64,000 nt of DNA from an uncultured Clostridia bacterium (GTDB lineage: Bacteria > Bacillota > Clostridia > Christensenellales > UBA1242): NCBI GenBank assembly GCA_944372505.1, contig CALVZK010000005.1, positions 1-64,000 on the forward strand, given 5' to 3'. The position numbers were made by a program, and so were the translations under genes. Under the pieces are notes generated by a model. The model saw only the letters and a list, made by a program, of their open reading frames with translations. It ran no database searches and was not told where the DNA came from. Every line of letters starts with the position of its first letter. Position 1 is the first letter of the stretch. This document shows, piece by piece, positions 43,674 to 51,768 of this stretch.

Positions 43674-44167
43674 TGGAAATATATTTTAGAGTAAAAAGAG
43701 ATAATCCAATATATAAAAAATATTTTGAATGGTGGAATAATTTAGATGTCATAAAGAAAAAATGGGAACAATTCAGAAAATTAGTCGGCATAGAATCTAC
43801 TCAATTTGTTCCTAAAAAAGAACTTTACATTGTTCCTACAGAAAATGATTTAATTAAATTCGGCAGATTTTTCTATAAGCAAGATTATGGAAAAGGTTTA
43901 AGAAAATTTAAAGCTACATCTACGATACAAAAAGATTGGGAAAGATTTTGTAATAATAATGTAAAATTTATAGATAAACCAATTCTATTTTATGATTTTC
44001 CTATTATTGGAAAAAGTAGGACCAGACTATTTCATTATAATGATGATGTTTATGGCTCTATTTCTAGTGATTATATAGAAGATGATTTTAAAATTCCAGA
44101 TGGCTATGAACAAATTAAGGCTAGTGAATTTTATAAAATAATTGAAACAATAGAGGAGGAAGATTAA
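43673..44167 (+). CDS. hypothetical protein
   Basis: 164 residues from ATG 43673 with AAGGAGG site. Aromatic and basic N-terminal half (FRVKRDNPIYKKYFEWW), mixed C-terminal half. No recognised motif. Confidence 0.55.
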   Translation: MEIYFRVKRDNPIYKKYFEWWNNLDVIKKKWEQFRKLVGIESTQFVPKKELYIVPTENDLIKFGRFFYKQDYGKGLRKFKATSTIQKDWERFCNNNVKFIDKPILFYDFPIIGKSRTRLFHYNDDVYGSISSDYIEDDFKIPDGYEQIKASEFYKIIETIEEED

Positions 44168-44173
44168 CATAAA

Positions 44174-44740
44174 ATGAAAGAAATATGGAAGGATATTGAA
44201 AATTTTAAGGGAAAATATCAAGTTAGCAATTTAGGTAGAGTTAAAAGCTTAAACTTTAGACATCAAAAAGGATTCGAAAAAATATTATATCCAAGAAAAG
44301 ATAGTAGTGATTATTTAAGAGTTGAATTAAGTAATGATATAATAAAAAATAAAAATTATGCAATACACAGATTAGTAGCTGAAACATTTATACCTAACCC
44401 CGAAAATAAACCCCAAGTAAACCATAAAGACGGCAACAAAATGAATAATTGTGTTGAAAATTTAGAGTGGGTTACTAAAAATGAAAATATAAAACACGCA
44501 TGGAATATTGGGTTAATAAATAATACAATTGCAAGAAAAGAAAATGCTTTTAAATTAGGCAAAAAATATGGTGGATATAATAAAAAGCAAGTAAAGCAGT
44601 ATGATTTGCAAGGTAATTTTATAAAAAAATGGAATAGCTTAGCAGAAGCAGAAAGAAAATTAAAAATAGACCATAGAAATATATCTGCTTGTTGTTTAAA
44701 GAAACAAAAAAGTGCAGGAGGTTATATATGGAAGTATTAG
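44174..44740 (+). CDS. HNH homing endonuclease with NUMOD modules
   Basis: 188 residues. NUMOD4 at the start (EIWKDIENFKGKYQVSNLGR), HNH core NHKDGNKMNNCVENLEWVT, then a NUMOD1-like DNA-binding end (KQVKQYDLQGNFIKKWNSLAEA). Frame intact, with GAC GGC at the conserved Gly where the sister gene at 47889 has the extra C. Free-standing homing nuclease; it overlaps the start of the next gene, so it has inserted without breaking the operon. Confidence 0.9.
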   Translation: MKEIWKDIENFKGKYQVSNLGRVKSLNFRHQKGFEKILYPRKDSSDYLRVELSNDIIKNKNYAIHRLVAETFIPNPENKPQVNHKDGNKMNNCVENLEWVTKNENIKHAWNIGLINNTIARKENAFKLGKKYGGYNKKQVKQYDLQGNFIKKWNSLAEAERKLKIDHRNISACCLKKQKSAGGYIWKY

Positions 44741-45108
44741 ATAAAACTAATAATAAAGAAAACAATATACATAGAGCTGACATAAGAAGATTGTGGCGAG
44801 CAGCAAAAGAAAAAGATTGGACCTATTTAACTGATTGGCTAAAACAATTTGATGACCAAGTTAGAAGAGATTATGAAAATGCTTTTCAAAAAGAACTTGG
44901 AGATGCTATAGATAATTTTTGTATTGCTATAGCTTATGCTTTAAGATTTAGTGAAAAAACTAAATTTGGAAATAAAAGAATAAAAGAATTTATGGACGAT
45001 ATATTTGTGACTGTAGATATGTTTACAAAAGGCGAATATAATCCAGAAGATTATAAAAAACAATTAGCTGAGTCAGGCATAACAATATTTGATAAAAAAG
45101 GAGAATAA
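44728..45108 (+). CDS. conserved hypothetical phage protein
   Basis: 126 residues from ATG 44728 (GCAGGAGG site inside the HNH gene). Helical, with RADIRRLWRAAKEKDWTYLT and a C-terminal FDKKGE end. Similar proteins are common in Bacillota phages; function not known to me. Confidence 0.6.
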   Translation: MEVLDKTNNKENNIHRADIRRLWRAAKEKDWTYLTDWLKQFDDQVRRDYENAFQKELGDAIDNFCIAIAYALRFSEKTKFGNKRIKEFMDDIFVTVDMFTKGEYNPEDYKKQLAESGITIFDKKGE

Positions 45109-45111
45109 ATT

Positions 45112-45642
45112 ATGGAAGAAAAATTAGAAATAATATTTAAAAAATTACATTTTGTACCATCACTTATAGGTTATACTTATTTGAAAGAAGCTATTATATT
45201 AAAACTTAATAAATATTATAAGTTACAGGAAATATATAAAATACTTGCTGAAAAGCATAATACTACATCTACTGCTATTGAAAGAACATTAAGACATTTG
45301 TATTCAAACAATAAAGAATTTATAAAGAAGTATTATAATTATCCTTCTAAAATAACAAACTCTGTACTAGTTGGTTTAATTTTAAGAGAACTAAATGAAA
45401 ATGATATAGAGATAAATCCTTTAGATTTTGAAGAAATTGTAAAACATATTGATAAAAATAAATATCATATAAACAGAGCATTACGTTTTGATAAAAATAA
45501 TAAACCATATCTAGCTGAATGGAGCATTTTTAGAAAAGATATGTCGGCAGAAGAATACTTTGATGCAACTAATCTGGCTATTTTATCATCAAAAAATGGT
45601 AATACATTAGATGACATAAAAAAATTAGTAGAGGAGTTTTAA
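45112..45642 (+). CDS. protein with Spo0A C-terminal-like DNA-binding domain
   Basis: 176 residues. Residues ~10-75 (FVPSLIGYTYLKEAIILKLN and AEKHNTTSTAIERTLRHLY) closely resemble the DNA-binding effector domain of Spo0A, the sporulation master regulator. The receiver domain is absent; an unknown ~100-residue helical domain follows. It could bind Spo0A boxes of host or phage and so link the phage to host sporulation or act as its own regulator. Confidence 0.7.
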   Translation: MEEKLEIIFKKLHFVPSLIGYTYLKEAIILKLNKYYKLQEIYKILAEKHNTTSTAIERTLRHLYSNNKEFIKKYYNYPSKITNSVLVGLILRELNENDIEINPLDFEEIVKHIDKNKYHINRALRFDKNNKPYLAEWSIFRKDMSAEEYFDATNLAILSSKNGNTLDDIKKLVEEF

Positions 45643-45927
45643 ATGAAATTAAATCCTAATAAAGAATATTATATTGATTCTAAAGGACAAATTAGGGTTA
45701 AGAAAAAAAGATTATTAGCCTTATACAATGAAAAAGTTTCTTATGCTTTTGGATATTGTAAATTAAAAGAATGTTATTTGACAAGTGAAAATATGAAAGA
45801 AAAGCAATGCCTAATGAAAGGCAAATCAGGAGATTACTGCCCTCATTTATATATTCTTGAAGGTAAAGAACGTATTGAAGGTGTAAAAAGGGCAAAACAA
45901 AAATTATGGAAAGGTAGGAAAGAATAG
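45643..45927 (+). CDS. Cys-containing hypothetical protein
   Basis: 94 residues, basic. Cysteines in GYCKLKECYL, KQCLMKG and DYCPHLY suggest a zinc site. Start coupled to upstream stop by GAGGAG. Unknown. Confidence 0.55.
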   Translation: MKLNPNKEYYIDSKGQIRVKKKRLLALYNEKVSYAFGYCKLKECYLTSENMKEKQCLMKGKSGDYCPHLYILEGKERIEGVKRAKQKLWKGRKE

Positions 45928-46152
45928 ATGAGTGAAGCAGATAAATTATTTTACGAATTAGGATATAGAAAAATACAAGTAGAAAGAAATAGTATTGTCT
46001 ATATAAATATAAAATATAATGAAAAAATAGAATTTGATTTAGATTATAAACAAATAATTTGTGAAACTAACATAGGAACTTCTTTCCCTTTAACAATGCA
46101 AGAACTACAAGCAATAAATATGAAATGTGAGGAACTGGGATGGGTAAAATAG
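45928..46152 (+). CDS. hypothetical protein
   Basis: 74 residues with a beta hairpin (IEFDLDYKQIICE) and a helical end (MQELQAINMKCEELGW), an outline frequent in small early phage proteins. Overlaps the next start. Confidence 0.55.
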   Translation: MSEADKLFYELGYRKIQVERNSIVYINIKYNEKIEFDLDYKQIICETNIGTSFPLTMQELQAINMKCEELGWVK

Positions 46153-46289
46153 AAGAAACAAGAAAAAAATTTGAATATTGGGAAAATGAAGTTAAAAAAG
46201 CTTTAGGAGAAAAAGATATGAATAAAGCAGTAGGTTGTAGAATTTTAGCAAATAATTTAAGAAAAGATATAGGAGAAAGTGAGATATGA
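46140..46289 (+). CDS. 49-residue hypothetical peptide
   Basis: Starts MGKIEETRKKFEYWENEVKK; ends with IGESEI overlapping the next ATG. Ribosome site GAGGAACTGGG within the upstream gene. Helical, charged. Confidence 0.5.
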   Translation: MGKIEETRKKFEYWENEVKKALGEKDMNKAVGCRILANNLRKDIGESEI

Positions 46290-46714
46290 GTAATAAAACA
46301 AGTGACAAAAATGTCGCAAATATAGAAGATGATGTAAAACTAGTTAAAAGATATTTAGAAAATAGTGCATATAAAGAAAGTGATAGCGATTTCTTCAAGA
46401 ATGGTGGCTGGGAGATGGTAGATTTAGAAATACCTAAAGCAATAGAACATCTATTACAAGACTATACAAGACAAAAACAAATAAATGAAGAACACCAAAA
46501 AATTAATGGAGAATTAAGAGAAAAAGTAAAAGAATTAGAAGAACAAGTAGAATATGATAAAACACATATCTATACACCAATGACTATTCAATTAAATTTT
46601 ATACCAAAACAAAAAATAAAAGATAAAATAGAAGAAATAGAAAAAGAAGAAAATTTGTATGCTAAAACTAATATTATTAGAGTTTTACAAGAACTATTAC
46701 AGGAGGATAAATAA
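46286..46714 (+). CDS. coiled-coil hypothetical protein
   Basis: 142 residues. Middle is a coiled coil (NGELREKVKELEEQVEYDK), end helical. The N-terminal part (IEDDVKLVKRYLENS) is seen in many early phage proteins of unknown role. ATGA coupling with the upstream gene. Confidence 0.6.
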   Translation: MSNKTSDKNVANIEDDVKLVKRYLENSAYKESDSDFFKNGGWEMVDLEIPKAIEHLLQDYTRQKQINEEHQKINGELREKVKELEEQVEYDKTHIYTPMTIQLNFIPKQKIKDKIEEIEKEENLYAKTNIIRVLQELLQEDK

Positions 46715-46804
46715 ATGTTAAGTTTTTTATTAGGAATGATTTTAGGAGGCAACCTAGCAATACTTACTATATGTATATTAGCAATAGTGCAAAGAGAGGA
46801 ATAG
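46715..46804 (+). CDS. DUF3789-like mini membrane protein
   Basis: 29 residues starting MLSFLLGMILGGNLAILTIC. A single membrane helix with LGM-GG pattern, characteristic of the tiny DUF3789 family found in Bacillota and their phages. CAGGAGGATAA before ATG. Function unknown. Confidence 0.65.
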   Translation: MLSFLLGMILGGNLAILTICILAIVQREE

Positions 46805-46806
46805 TT

Positions 46807-46959
46807 ATGGATATTTTTAAGAAAGAAAATAATAAATTAGCAACAATGCTAGATTGGAATTGCCCTAGATATGTAAAAAGAGTAAAAGGAGATACTGAAA
46901 GATTGCATAGGTATTCAAGGAGAAAACTAAAACAAAAATTAAAGGAGGACAAGCAATGA
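46807..46959 (+). CDS. basic 50-residue hypothetical protein
   Basis: Starts MDIFKKENNKLATMLDWNCP, very basic at the end (RRKLKQKLKEDKQ). Its GAGAGGAATAG site lies in the preceding mini gene. Possibly nucleic-acid binding by charge. Confidence 0.5.
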   Translation: MDIFKKENNKLATMLDWNCPRYVKRVKGDTERLHRYSRRKLKQKLKEDKQ

Positions 46960-47219
46960 CAAATGAGGAGTTTGAAGAGATATTTGGCAATGTACCTTTT
47001 GAAAACATAGAAAAGATACAGAAATATATTCAAGAAAATTATATCAGTAGAGAAGAAATAGAAAAATATTTAAGAGATGAGCAAGAAAGATTTGAAGTTT
47101 ATAAAAGAGAAAGCAAGACAAATGAAAACTTAAAATTAGGTATGTGGAAGCATCTAGGGGCAAAAAATATGTGTGAAAAAATACTGGGCATAGAAAGAAA
47201 TATAGTCACATTAGATTAG
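46956..47219 (+). CDS. charged hypothetical protein
   Basis: 87 residues; AAGGAGGACAAGCA before ATG. Acidic-basic coiled coil with a Lys-rich centre. Same leading segment 'MTNE' and spacing as the next gene, suggesting a repeated module. No motif. Confidence 0.55.
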   Translation: MTNEEFEEIFGNVPFENIEKIQKYIQENYISREEIEKYLRDEQERFEVYKRESKTNENLKLGMWKHLGAKNMCEKILGIERNIVTLD

Positions 47220-47232
47220 GAGGTACCAAGCA

Positions 47233-47613
47233 ATGACAAATGAACAAAGAGAAGCGATAGAATTTTTAGAATTTTATAAACAGCATTGTCTAAAGAAAGA
47301 AATAGAGAATATGGATAATTATGAAATTATACACGATGAAGACTTTGTATCTAAAAATTTAGACACAGTCTTATCTCTAATAAAAGAACAGGAAGAAAGA
47401 GAAGAATTGATAAAAGAATATGTACATCAAGAAATAGTAAATTATACAGAAACCATTAGAGATTATATAGATGATGATAAAGAGGGAAATAAAGATTATA
47501 TAGGAGAGCTAAAAGAAGATAGAGAACATTGGAAAGACATAGAAAAAATATTACAAAACAAACCAAAAGAAGAATTATATATGAATTGGTGGAGGTATGG
47601 ATTATATGAATGA
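47233..47613 (+). CDS. acidic coiled-coil hypothetical protein
   Basis: 126 residues, rich in Glu/Lys and Tyr. TAGGAGGTACCAAGCA before ATG. Common type of short early phage protein; no function. Confidence 0.55.
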   Translation: MTNEQREAIEFLEFYKQHCLKKEIENMDNYEIIHDEDFVSKNLDTVLSLIKEQEEREELIKEYVHQEIVNYTETIRDYIDDDKEGNKDYIGELKEDREHWKDIEKILQNKPKEELYMNWWRYGLYE

Positions 47614-47896
47614 AGAAGAAAAGAAAGCTATTGAAAGGTTAGAAGAACAACTTAATTTTTGGAAAAAACAAAACATAAAGAATAGTGATTGTGAAATAAT
47701 CTTAAACCTTATAACTAATCTACAAAAAGAAAATGAAGAAAAAGATAAGATAATATATGAAGTAGCAAAGTCAAATGTAAAATTAAAAGGTTATGAAGTA
47801 GAAGAAAAATATATAGATACTACAATTAGATTTTTTACTAAATATGTTAAAAATTTAGAAAGAAATCCACAATGGAGGAATGATAAAAATGAATGA
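47597..47896 (+). CDS. coiled-coil hypothetical protein
   Basis: 99 residues (or 96 from ATG 47606). Coiled coil (EEEKKAIERLEEQLNFWKKQ and onward). Overlaps upstream gene by 17 bp. Confidence 0.55.
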   Translation: MDYMNEEEKKAIERLEEQLNFWKKQNIKNSDCEIILNLITNLQKENEEKDKIIYEVAKSNVKLKGYEVEEKYIDTTIRFFTKYVKNLERNPQWRNDKNE

Positions 47897-48585
47897 AGAA
47901 ATCTGGAAAGATATTAAAGGATATGAAGGAATTTATCAAGTTAGTAATTTAGGTAATATAAAGAATGTAATAAAAGATAAAATTAGAAAACCTTGTATAA
48001 ACCCAAATGGATATAAAATGGTAAATTTATACAAGAATGGGGTTTCTAAAAACCTATTAGTAAATCGCTTAGTAGCAGAAGCTTTTATTCCAAATCCTAA
48101 TAATTATCCTGTTGTAAATCATATAAATCGGTATATCTACTGATAATAGAGTTAAAAATCTTGAATGGTGTACTCAAAAATACAACATACAACATTCGTT
48201 TAGAGTATTAAATAGAAAAGGTTTTGCAGGAAATAAAGGAAACATAAATAAAATAACAAAATCTACAAAACCCCTAATACAATATGATTTAAATGGAAGG
48301 TTTATAAAAGTATGGGCTAGCAAAGAAAATGTTTCAAGAGAATTAAAAATAGATAGTGCGACAATAAGTAATTGTTGTAATGGAAAAAGAAAAAGTGCAG
48401 GTGGCTTTAAATGGAGATATGTGCAAGATGAAATACCTAGATTAAATTTGGTAATTGATTTAATGGCAGAATATATAAACGAAATAGACGTAAGCGAAGA
48501 TATTTGCGAAGGAAGAACAATGTGTGACGAAGACTGCGAAAAATGCATAAAACAATATTTTGCAAGATTAGTAGAAAAGGAGTAG
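47889..48585 (+). CDS. HNH homing endonuclease with NUMOD modules, frame interrupted by one extra C (CGG)
   Basis: From ATG 47889 (GGAGG 8 bp upstream): NUMOD4 (EIWKDIKGYEGIYQVSNLGN), then VVNHIN. Here the frame reads CGG TAT ATC TAC TGA and stops. Skipping C 48129 gives NHIN-GISTDNRVKNLEWCTQ, the HNH active site with its conserved Gly and Asn, then a NUMOD1-like end (PLIQYDLNGRFIKVWASKEN) and a Cys-rich acidic tail; 231 residues. The tail is unusual for this family and may be a fused remnant of another gene. Without the shift the protein ends inside the active site. Confidence 0.85.
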
Positions 48586-48588
48586 AGT

Positions 48589-48792
48589 ATGGAAGTTATA
48601 GATTTTATTAAAACAATAAGAGACTTAGAATATAAATTAACATTTGAATTTAGAGAAGGAAATTATTTTCTAAAAAAAGAAATTGTAGATAACGTATATT
48701 CAATAGACTCAAAATTATTAGATAGAAAAATAAATAATTGGTTTGTAGATTTTGAAGAACAAGAGATAGTTATTGATTTAGAAAAGGAGTAG
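48589..48792 (+). CDS. small acidic hypothetical protein
   Basis: 67 residues, helical then beta. AAAGGAGTAGAGT before ATG. Unknown. Confidence 0.5.
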   Translation: MEVIDFIKTIRDLEYKLTFEFREGNYFLKKEIVDNVYSIDSKLLDRKINNWFVDFEEQEIVIDLEKE

Positions 48793-48794
48793 TT

Positions 48795-49043
48795 ATGGAA
48801 ATTAAAACAAAATATGAAATTGGGCAAAGAGTGTGGATAGTTTATAGAAATAGAGGAGAAGTATGTGTATGTGATGACTATATAATAGAAATATGTGTAG
48901 GAAAAGATAGACTTTGCTATATGTTAGGAGATTATTGTGATGATGTGGCAGAGGAAAATATTATACTTTATGATGAAACAGATAAGCTAGTAGAAAAAAT
49001 AAAACAAATTGCAGAAGAAATTAAAAATGAAGAAGAGGAGTGA
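48795..49043 (+). CDS. small beta-barrel-like hypothetical protein
   Basis: 82 residues with YEIGQRVWIVYRNRGEVCVC barrel-like strands and an acidic helical end. AAAGGAGTAGTT before ATG. Directly precedes the helicase. Confidence 0.55.
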   Translation: MEIKTKYEIGQRVWIVYRNRGEVCVCDDYIIEICVGKDRLCYMLGDYCDDVAEENIILYDETDKLVEKIKQIAEEIKNEEEE

Positions 49044-49049
49044 TTTTTT

Positions 49050-50323
49050 TTGTTAGATGAAAACCAACTAGAAATAGTAAATTCTAATGAACGTAATATT
49101 ATTGTTGAAGCAGGTGCAGGTTCAGGCAAAACTCGTACTTTAATAGAACGTATTAAAAGATTATTAAATGATGGAGTAGAACCACAAAATATAGTAGCTA
49201 TTACATTTACTAATATGGCTGCTGAAGAAATGAAAGAGAGACTCATAGATGTTACTGGTATTGGTGATTGCTTTATTGGAACTATACATTCTTTCGCTAA
49301 TAAAATTTTTAAAAATTCAAATGAAGATTATAAAATTTATACAGATGAAATTGAGAATCAATTTATGCAAGTACTCATTTCTTTATATGCAAAGCATATA
49401 ACTATGGATAAATTTTTAATGTATAAAGATTTACAACATAAAATAGATTTAGGTGTATCAGATGAAGGAGAATTAAGTTCAATTATGTTGCCTAGCGAAA
49501 TGCATGAAATTAATATTTTCTTTGGAGATGAAACAAGTAATGAATATCCACAAACTATAAAAACATTATGCAAAAAACATAATGTTATAACATTTGACGA
49601 ATTACTAAAGAAAACTACAGCATATTTTAAGGAAATAGGAGGAAAGGTTGAATACCTTTTTGTAGATGAATATCAGGATATTGGAACATTAGAGAAAAAT
49701 TTCTTTAAGGCTTTAAATGCTGACAATTATTTCTACGTGGGCGACGAGAAACAACGGAATTTACCGGCTTTAAACGGACGGGAACGTAAATTATTTCCTA
49801 AATCTTATTAAAAGTAAGAATTGGAAAACATATTACTTAAATAATAATTATCGTTCAGGAGAAAAAATAATAGATGTTGCTAATCAAGTAATATGCCAAG
49901 CTGATGATATAATAAATATGAAAAGTGTATGTAAATCTGGTAAGCAAGGCGAAGTAATAATAGATAGCAAATTTAAAATAAACCAATATTTACAAAATAT
50001 AAAAGATTATAAAAACTGGTTTGTTTTAGTTAGAACTAATAAAGACTTAATGAAATTAGAATCTGTTATGTATAATTTAGGTGTTCCATTTGTTTCATTT
50101 AGAAAAGGAGAAATGACATTAGATGAAATGAGGAAATGTATGGGAGAAGATAAAATAAAGTTATTAACAATACACACTTCTAAAGGCTTGGAAAGTCCTA
50201 ATGTTTTATTATGGGGTAATTTTCCAATAAAACAAAAACCATATCTAAGAAATAATGACGAGATTAAGGTTCTTTATGTTCGGTTGTACTAGAGCTATAG
50301 ATAAGTTAATTATCCTTAATTAA
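49050..50323 (+). CDS. UvrD/PcrA-like SF1 helicase, frame interrupted five times by extra C (CGG)
   Basis: Start TTG 49050 after GAGGAGTG. Q motif and Walker A (EAGAGSGKTRTLIERI), motif Ia (ITFTNMAAEEM), Walker B (YLFVDEYQDIG) are intact. At motif III four extra C lie at 49755, 49765, 49775 and 49779; skipping them turns the broken frame into GDEKQ-GIY-GFK-G-GNVNYF, the expected QxIYxFxGG motif. Motif IV/V follow (NNNYRSGEKI, LLTIHTSKGLE). A fifth C at 50281 gives LYV-GCTRAIDKLIILN, motif VI with its Arg finger. Total 422 residues, short for UvrD (about 700) as the 2B/1B inserts are small. Reading fails unless all five shifts occur, so the mechanism, if real, must be efficient. Confidence 0.85.
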
Positions 50324-50334
50324 AGGGAGATTTT

Positions 50335-50526
50335 ATGGAACAATATAAGCAAGAATATAACGAATTACTTATTAGATATTATAATGGGTGTGATTACATT
50401 AAAAATCACATAGATAAAGCAGATAAGTATATGGATGAGTTACTTAAAATATTAAGCAGAATATATGAAATAGTTGATAATCATCCTGAAATGACTAAAG
50501 AAGAAATTTCGAATGGATTTAAGTAA
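50335..50526 (+). CDS. small helical hypothetical protein
   Basis: 63 residues, all helix (MEQYKQEYNELLIRYYNGCD). GGGAGATTTT upstream. Promoter sequence follows its stop. Unknown. Confidence 0.5.
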   Translation: MEQYKQEYNELLIRYYNGCDYIKNHIDKADKYMDELLKILSRIYEIVDNHPEMTKEEISNGFK

Positions 50527-50531
50527 AGGTA

Positions 50532-50560
50532 TTGACATTATATAAACAATGATATATAAT
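50532..50560 (+). promoter_or_regulatory. consensus promoter upstream of nuclease and tRNA region
   Basis: TTGACA, 17 bp, TATAAT, the best sigma-A consensus in the window. It drives the PD-(D/E)XK gene and the tRNA cluster. The 70-nt leader can form a hairpin (TTGCG / CGTGA). Confidence 0.8.
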
Positions 50561-50633
50561 GCAAGTAGTGTGGTGGTGGAATAGACAATTTGCGATTTAT
50601 TCGTGAGTTGGTAAAATTGAACGGAGTGTAAAA

Positions 50634-51029
50634 ATGAATAGTAAACTAAAAAATGGATATCAATCTGAAGAACTTTTCATTTTAGAATGTTTAAAAAATG
50701 ATATACCTATATCTAAACCTATTTATAATATAGAACCATATGATTTTATAGTTGAAGTAGATAATAAATTTTATAGTGTTCAAGTAAAAAAATCTTGGAA
50801 AGATAAAAAAGGATTAAATATAGTTTGTTTAAAGAGTTCTTATCCAAGAAGTAACAAAACAAATATAGTATCAAAGAATTTAAGAGTAGATTTTATAGCA
50901 GTTATAACAGATGATAAAGAATGGTATATAATACCTAGAGAACAAATAAAACATATAAAATCAAACATTGCAGTAAGTCAAAAAGGAAATTATAAAAAAT
51001 ATTTATATAATTTTAAATTTTACAAATAA
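50634..51029 (+). CDS. PD-(D/E)XK endonuclease of group I intron type
   Basis: 131 residues. YDFIVEVDNKFYSVQVKKSW supplies the D-x(n)-(E/Q)-x-K catalytic pattern (D, Q/V-K-K) and LRVDFIAVITDD a second strand, as in I-Ssp6803I-type homing nucleases, which target tRNA genes. It lies just before a tRNA cluster, but I find no group I core around it, so it may be free-standing. ATG 50634, CGGAGTG upstream. Confidence 0.65.
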   Translation: MNSKLKNGYQSEELFILECLKNDIPISKPIYNIEPYDFIVEVDNKFYSVQVKKSWKDKKGLNIVCLKSSYPRSNKTNIVSKNLRVDFIAVITDDKEWYIIPREQIKHIKSNIAVSQKGNYKKYLYNFKFYK

Positions 51030-51049
51030 ATCTTTATCTATATTAAAAA

Positions 51050-51135
51050 CAGAGGTGCTATTAGACCAGGTAAGTCTGGATATATTGAATAATCGGCTAA
51101 GGTTAAATGGGTATTCGGACCAACAGCCTCTTTAA
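51050..51135 (+). ncRNA. unassigned structured RNA
   Basis: AGAGG pairs with CCTCT as outer stem. Inside are AGAC-caggtaa-GTCT (alternatively CCAG-gtaagt-CTGG) and TTGAATA / TATTCGG. The size (~85 nt) and D-arm-like hairpin recall a tRNA, but no T-loop or CCA end exists. Located 17 bp before tRNA-Met. Confidence 0.4.
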
Positions 51136-51152
51136 CATTTTAAATAACATAT

Positions 51153-51228
51153 TGCGGTAGGGTAGCAAAGGTAGTTTCTTAGTCTCATAAACTAAGGTTT
51201 GTCAGTTCGATTCTGACCATCGCAACCA
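51153..51228 (+). tRNA. tRNA-Met (CAT)
   Basis: 76 nt with encoded CCA. Acceptor TGCGGTA pairs with 3' strand (last pair mismatched). Anticodon stem TTAGT/ACTAA with 7-nt loop CTCATAA gives CAT. T-arm GTCAG-TTCGATT-CTGAC. A CAT anticodon could also be Ile (lysidine); position 1 is T, so initiator identity is unsure. Confidence 0.9.
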
Positions 51229-51230
51229 AT

Positions 51231-51299
51231 AGGATATTTACGTTGTGTCAATTGTAAATGTTCTAAAAAAAATATCTTATGTACTAGATAAATAAGATA
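51231..51299 (+). ncRNA. two hairpins downstream of tRNA-Met
   Basis: Stem 51231-51241 / 51254-51264 (11 bp incl. wobbles) and stem TATCTTAT / ATAAGATA at 51273-51299. Neither is followed by a T run, so they are not obvious terminators; they may be processing or spacer structures. 51300-51410 is a purine-rich spacer in which I see nothing further. Confidence 0.35.
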
Positions 51300-51412
51300 A
51301 AAGCGACGATTTTATGTAGTAAATGATAATTAATGATGTATGCAAGTATTATCCAGTTTAAAAAAACACCTTTCTTAAAGGAAGAAGGAAGAAAGAAGAG
51401 CAGAGGGAACAA

Positions 51413-51534
51413 ATATAAAAGTTATTCTAGTTAGACTTTTATATTAATTAGATTAAGGATAGAAAGGCAGCTATCACGCCAGAAATGGTCTTAAAGAGAT
51501 GTAGGGTACGCCGACCTACTAATCTAATTAATAT
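51413..51534 (+). ncRNA. hairpin plus 15-bp closed multi-branch RNA
   Basis: ATATAAAAGT / ACTTTTATAT (51413-51444) abuts a perfect 15-bp stem formed by 51441-51455 with 51520-51534. Inside are GATAG-aaaggcag-CTATC and GTAGG-gtacgccga-CCTAC. The outline mimics a tRNA cloverleaf with a long acceptor and 9-nt T-loop, but no anticodon loop of normal form. It ends at the base before tRNA-Trp. Confidence 0.5.
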
Positions 51535-51608
51535 ATGTCCTTAGTGTAATGGTAGCATAACAGTCTCCAAAACTGTTGGTCTAAGTTCAAATCTTAGAGG
51601 ATGTGCCA
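51535..51608 (+). tRNA. tRNA-Trp (CCA)
   Basis: 74 nt incl. GCCA end. Acceptor ATGTCCT / AGGATGT with wobbles; anticodon stem ACAGT/ACTGT, loop CTCCAAA gives CCA; T-arm CTAAG-TTCAAAT-CTTAG. Decodes UGG. Confidence 0.9.
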
Positions 51609-51694
51609 GTAGCTGGGTCGCTCCCAGATAAGAGTTGAGTATGATAAATGGAAAGGACTCCTCCGAAAATAAAATCAAAACTTTCCATATATAT
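51609..51694 (+). ncRNA. spacer with two stable hairpins
   Basis: CTGGG-tcgc-TCCCAG and ATGGAAAG / CTTTCCAT. The latter's loop contains CTCCGAA, complementary to the 5' acceptor strand of the next tRNA, so it may influence its folding. Confidence 0.35.
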
Positions 51695-51768
51695 TCGGAG
51701 ATAGTGAAATGGTATCACATAGGACTTTGACTCCTATATTGTTAGTTCGAGTCTAGCTCTCCGAACCA
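51695..51768 (+). tRNA. tRNA-Gln (TTG)
   Basis: 74 nt with CCA. Perfect acceptor TCGGAGA / TCTCCGA; D-arm GTGA / TCAC; anticodon stem TAGGA/TCCTA, loop CTTTGAC gives TTG; T-arm GTTAG-TTCGAGT-CTAGC. Confidence 0.93.

Noticed and set aside
50555..50633. tRNA-Leu-like 5' sequence with a hairpin whose loop could read TTA
   Set aside because: No T-loop, no acceptor partner and no CCA end; more likely just the leader of the nuclease gene.
51050..51135. possible quadruplet-reading tRNA
   Set aside because: D-arm-like hairpin only; no T-loop (TTCRA), and no anticodon-type loop with NCCG. Kept as unassigned RNA.
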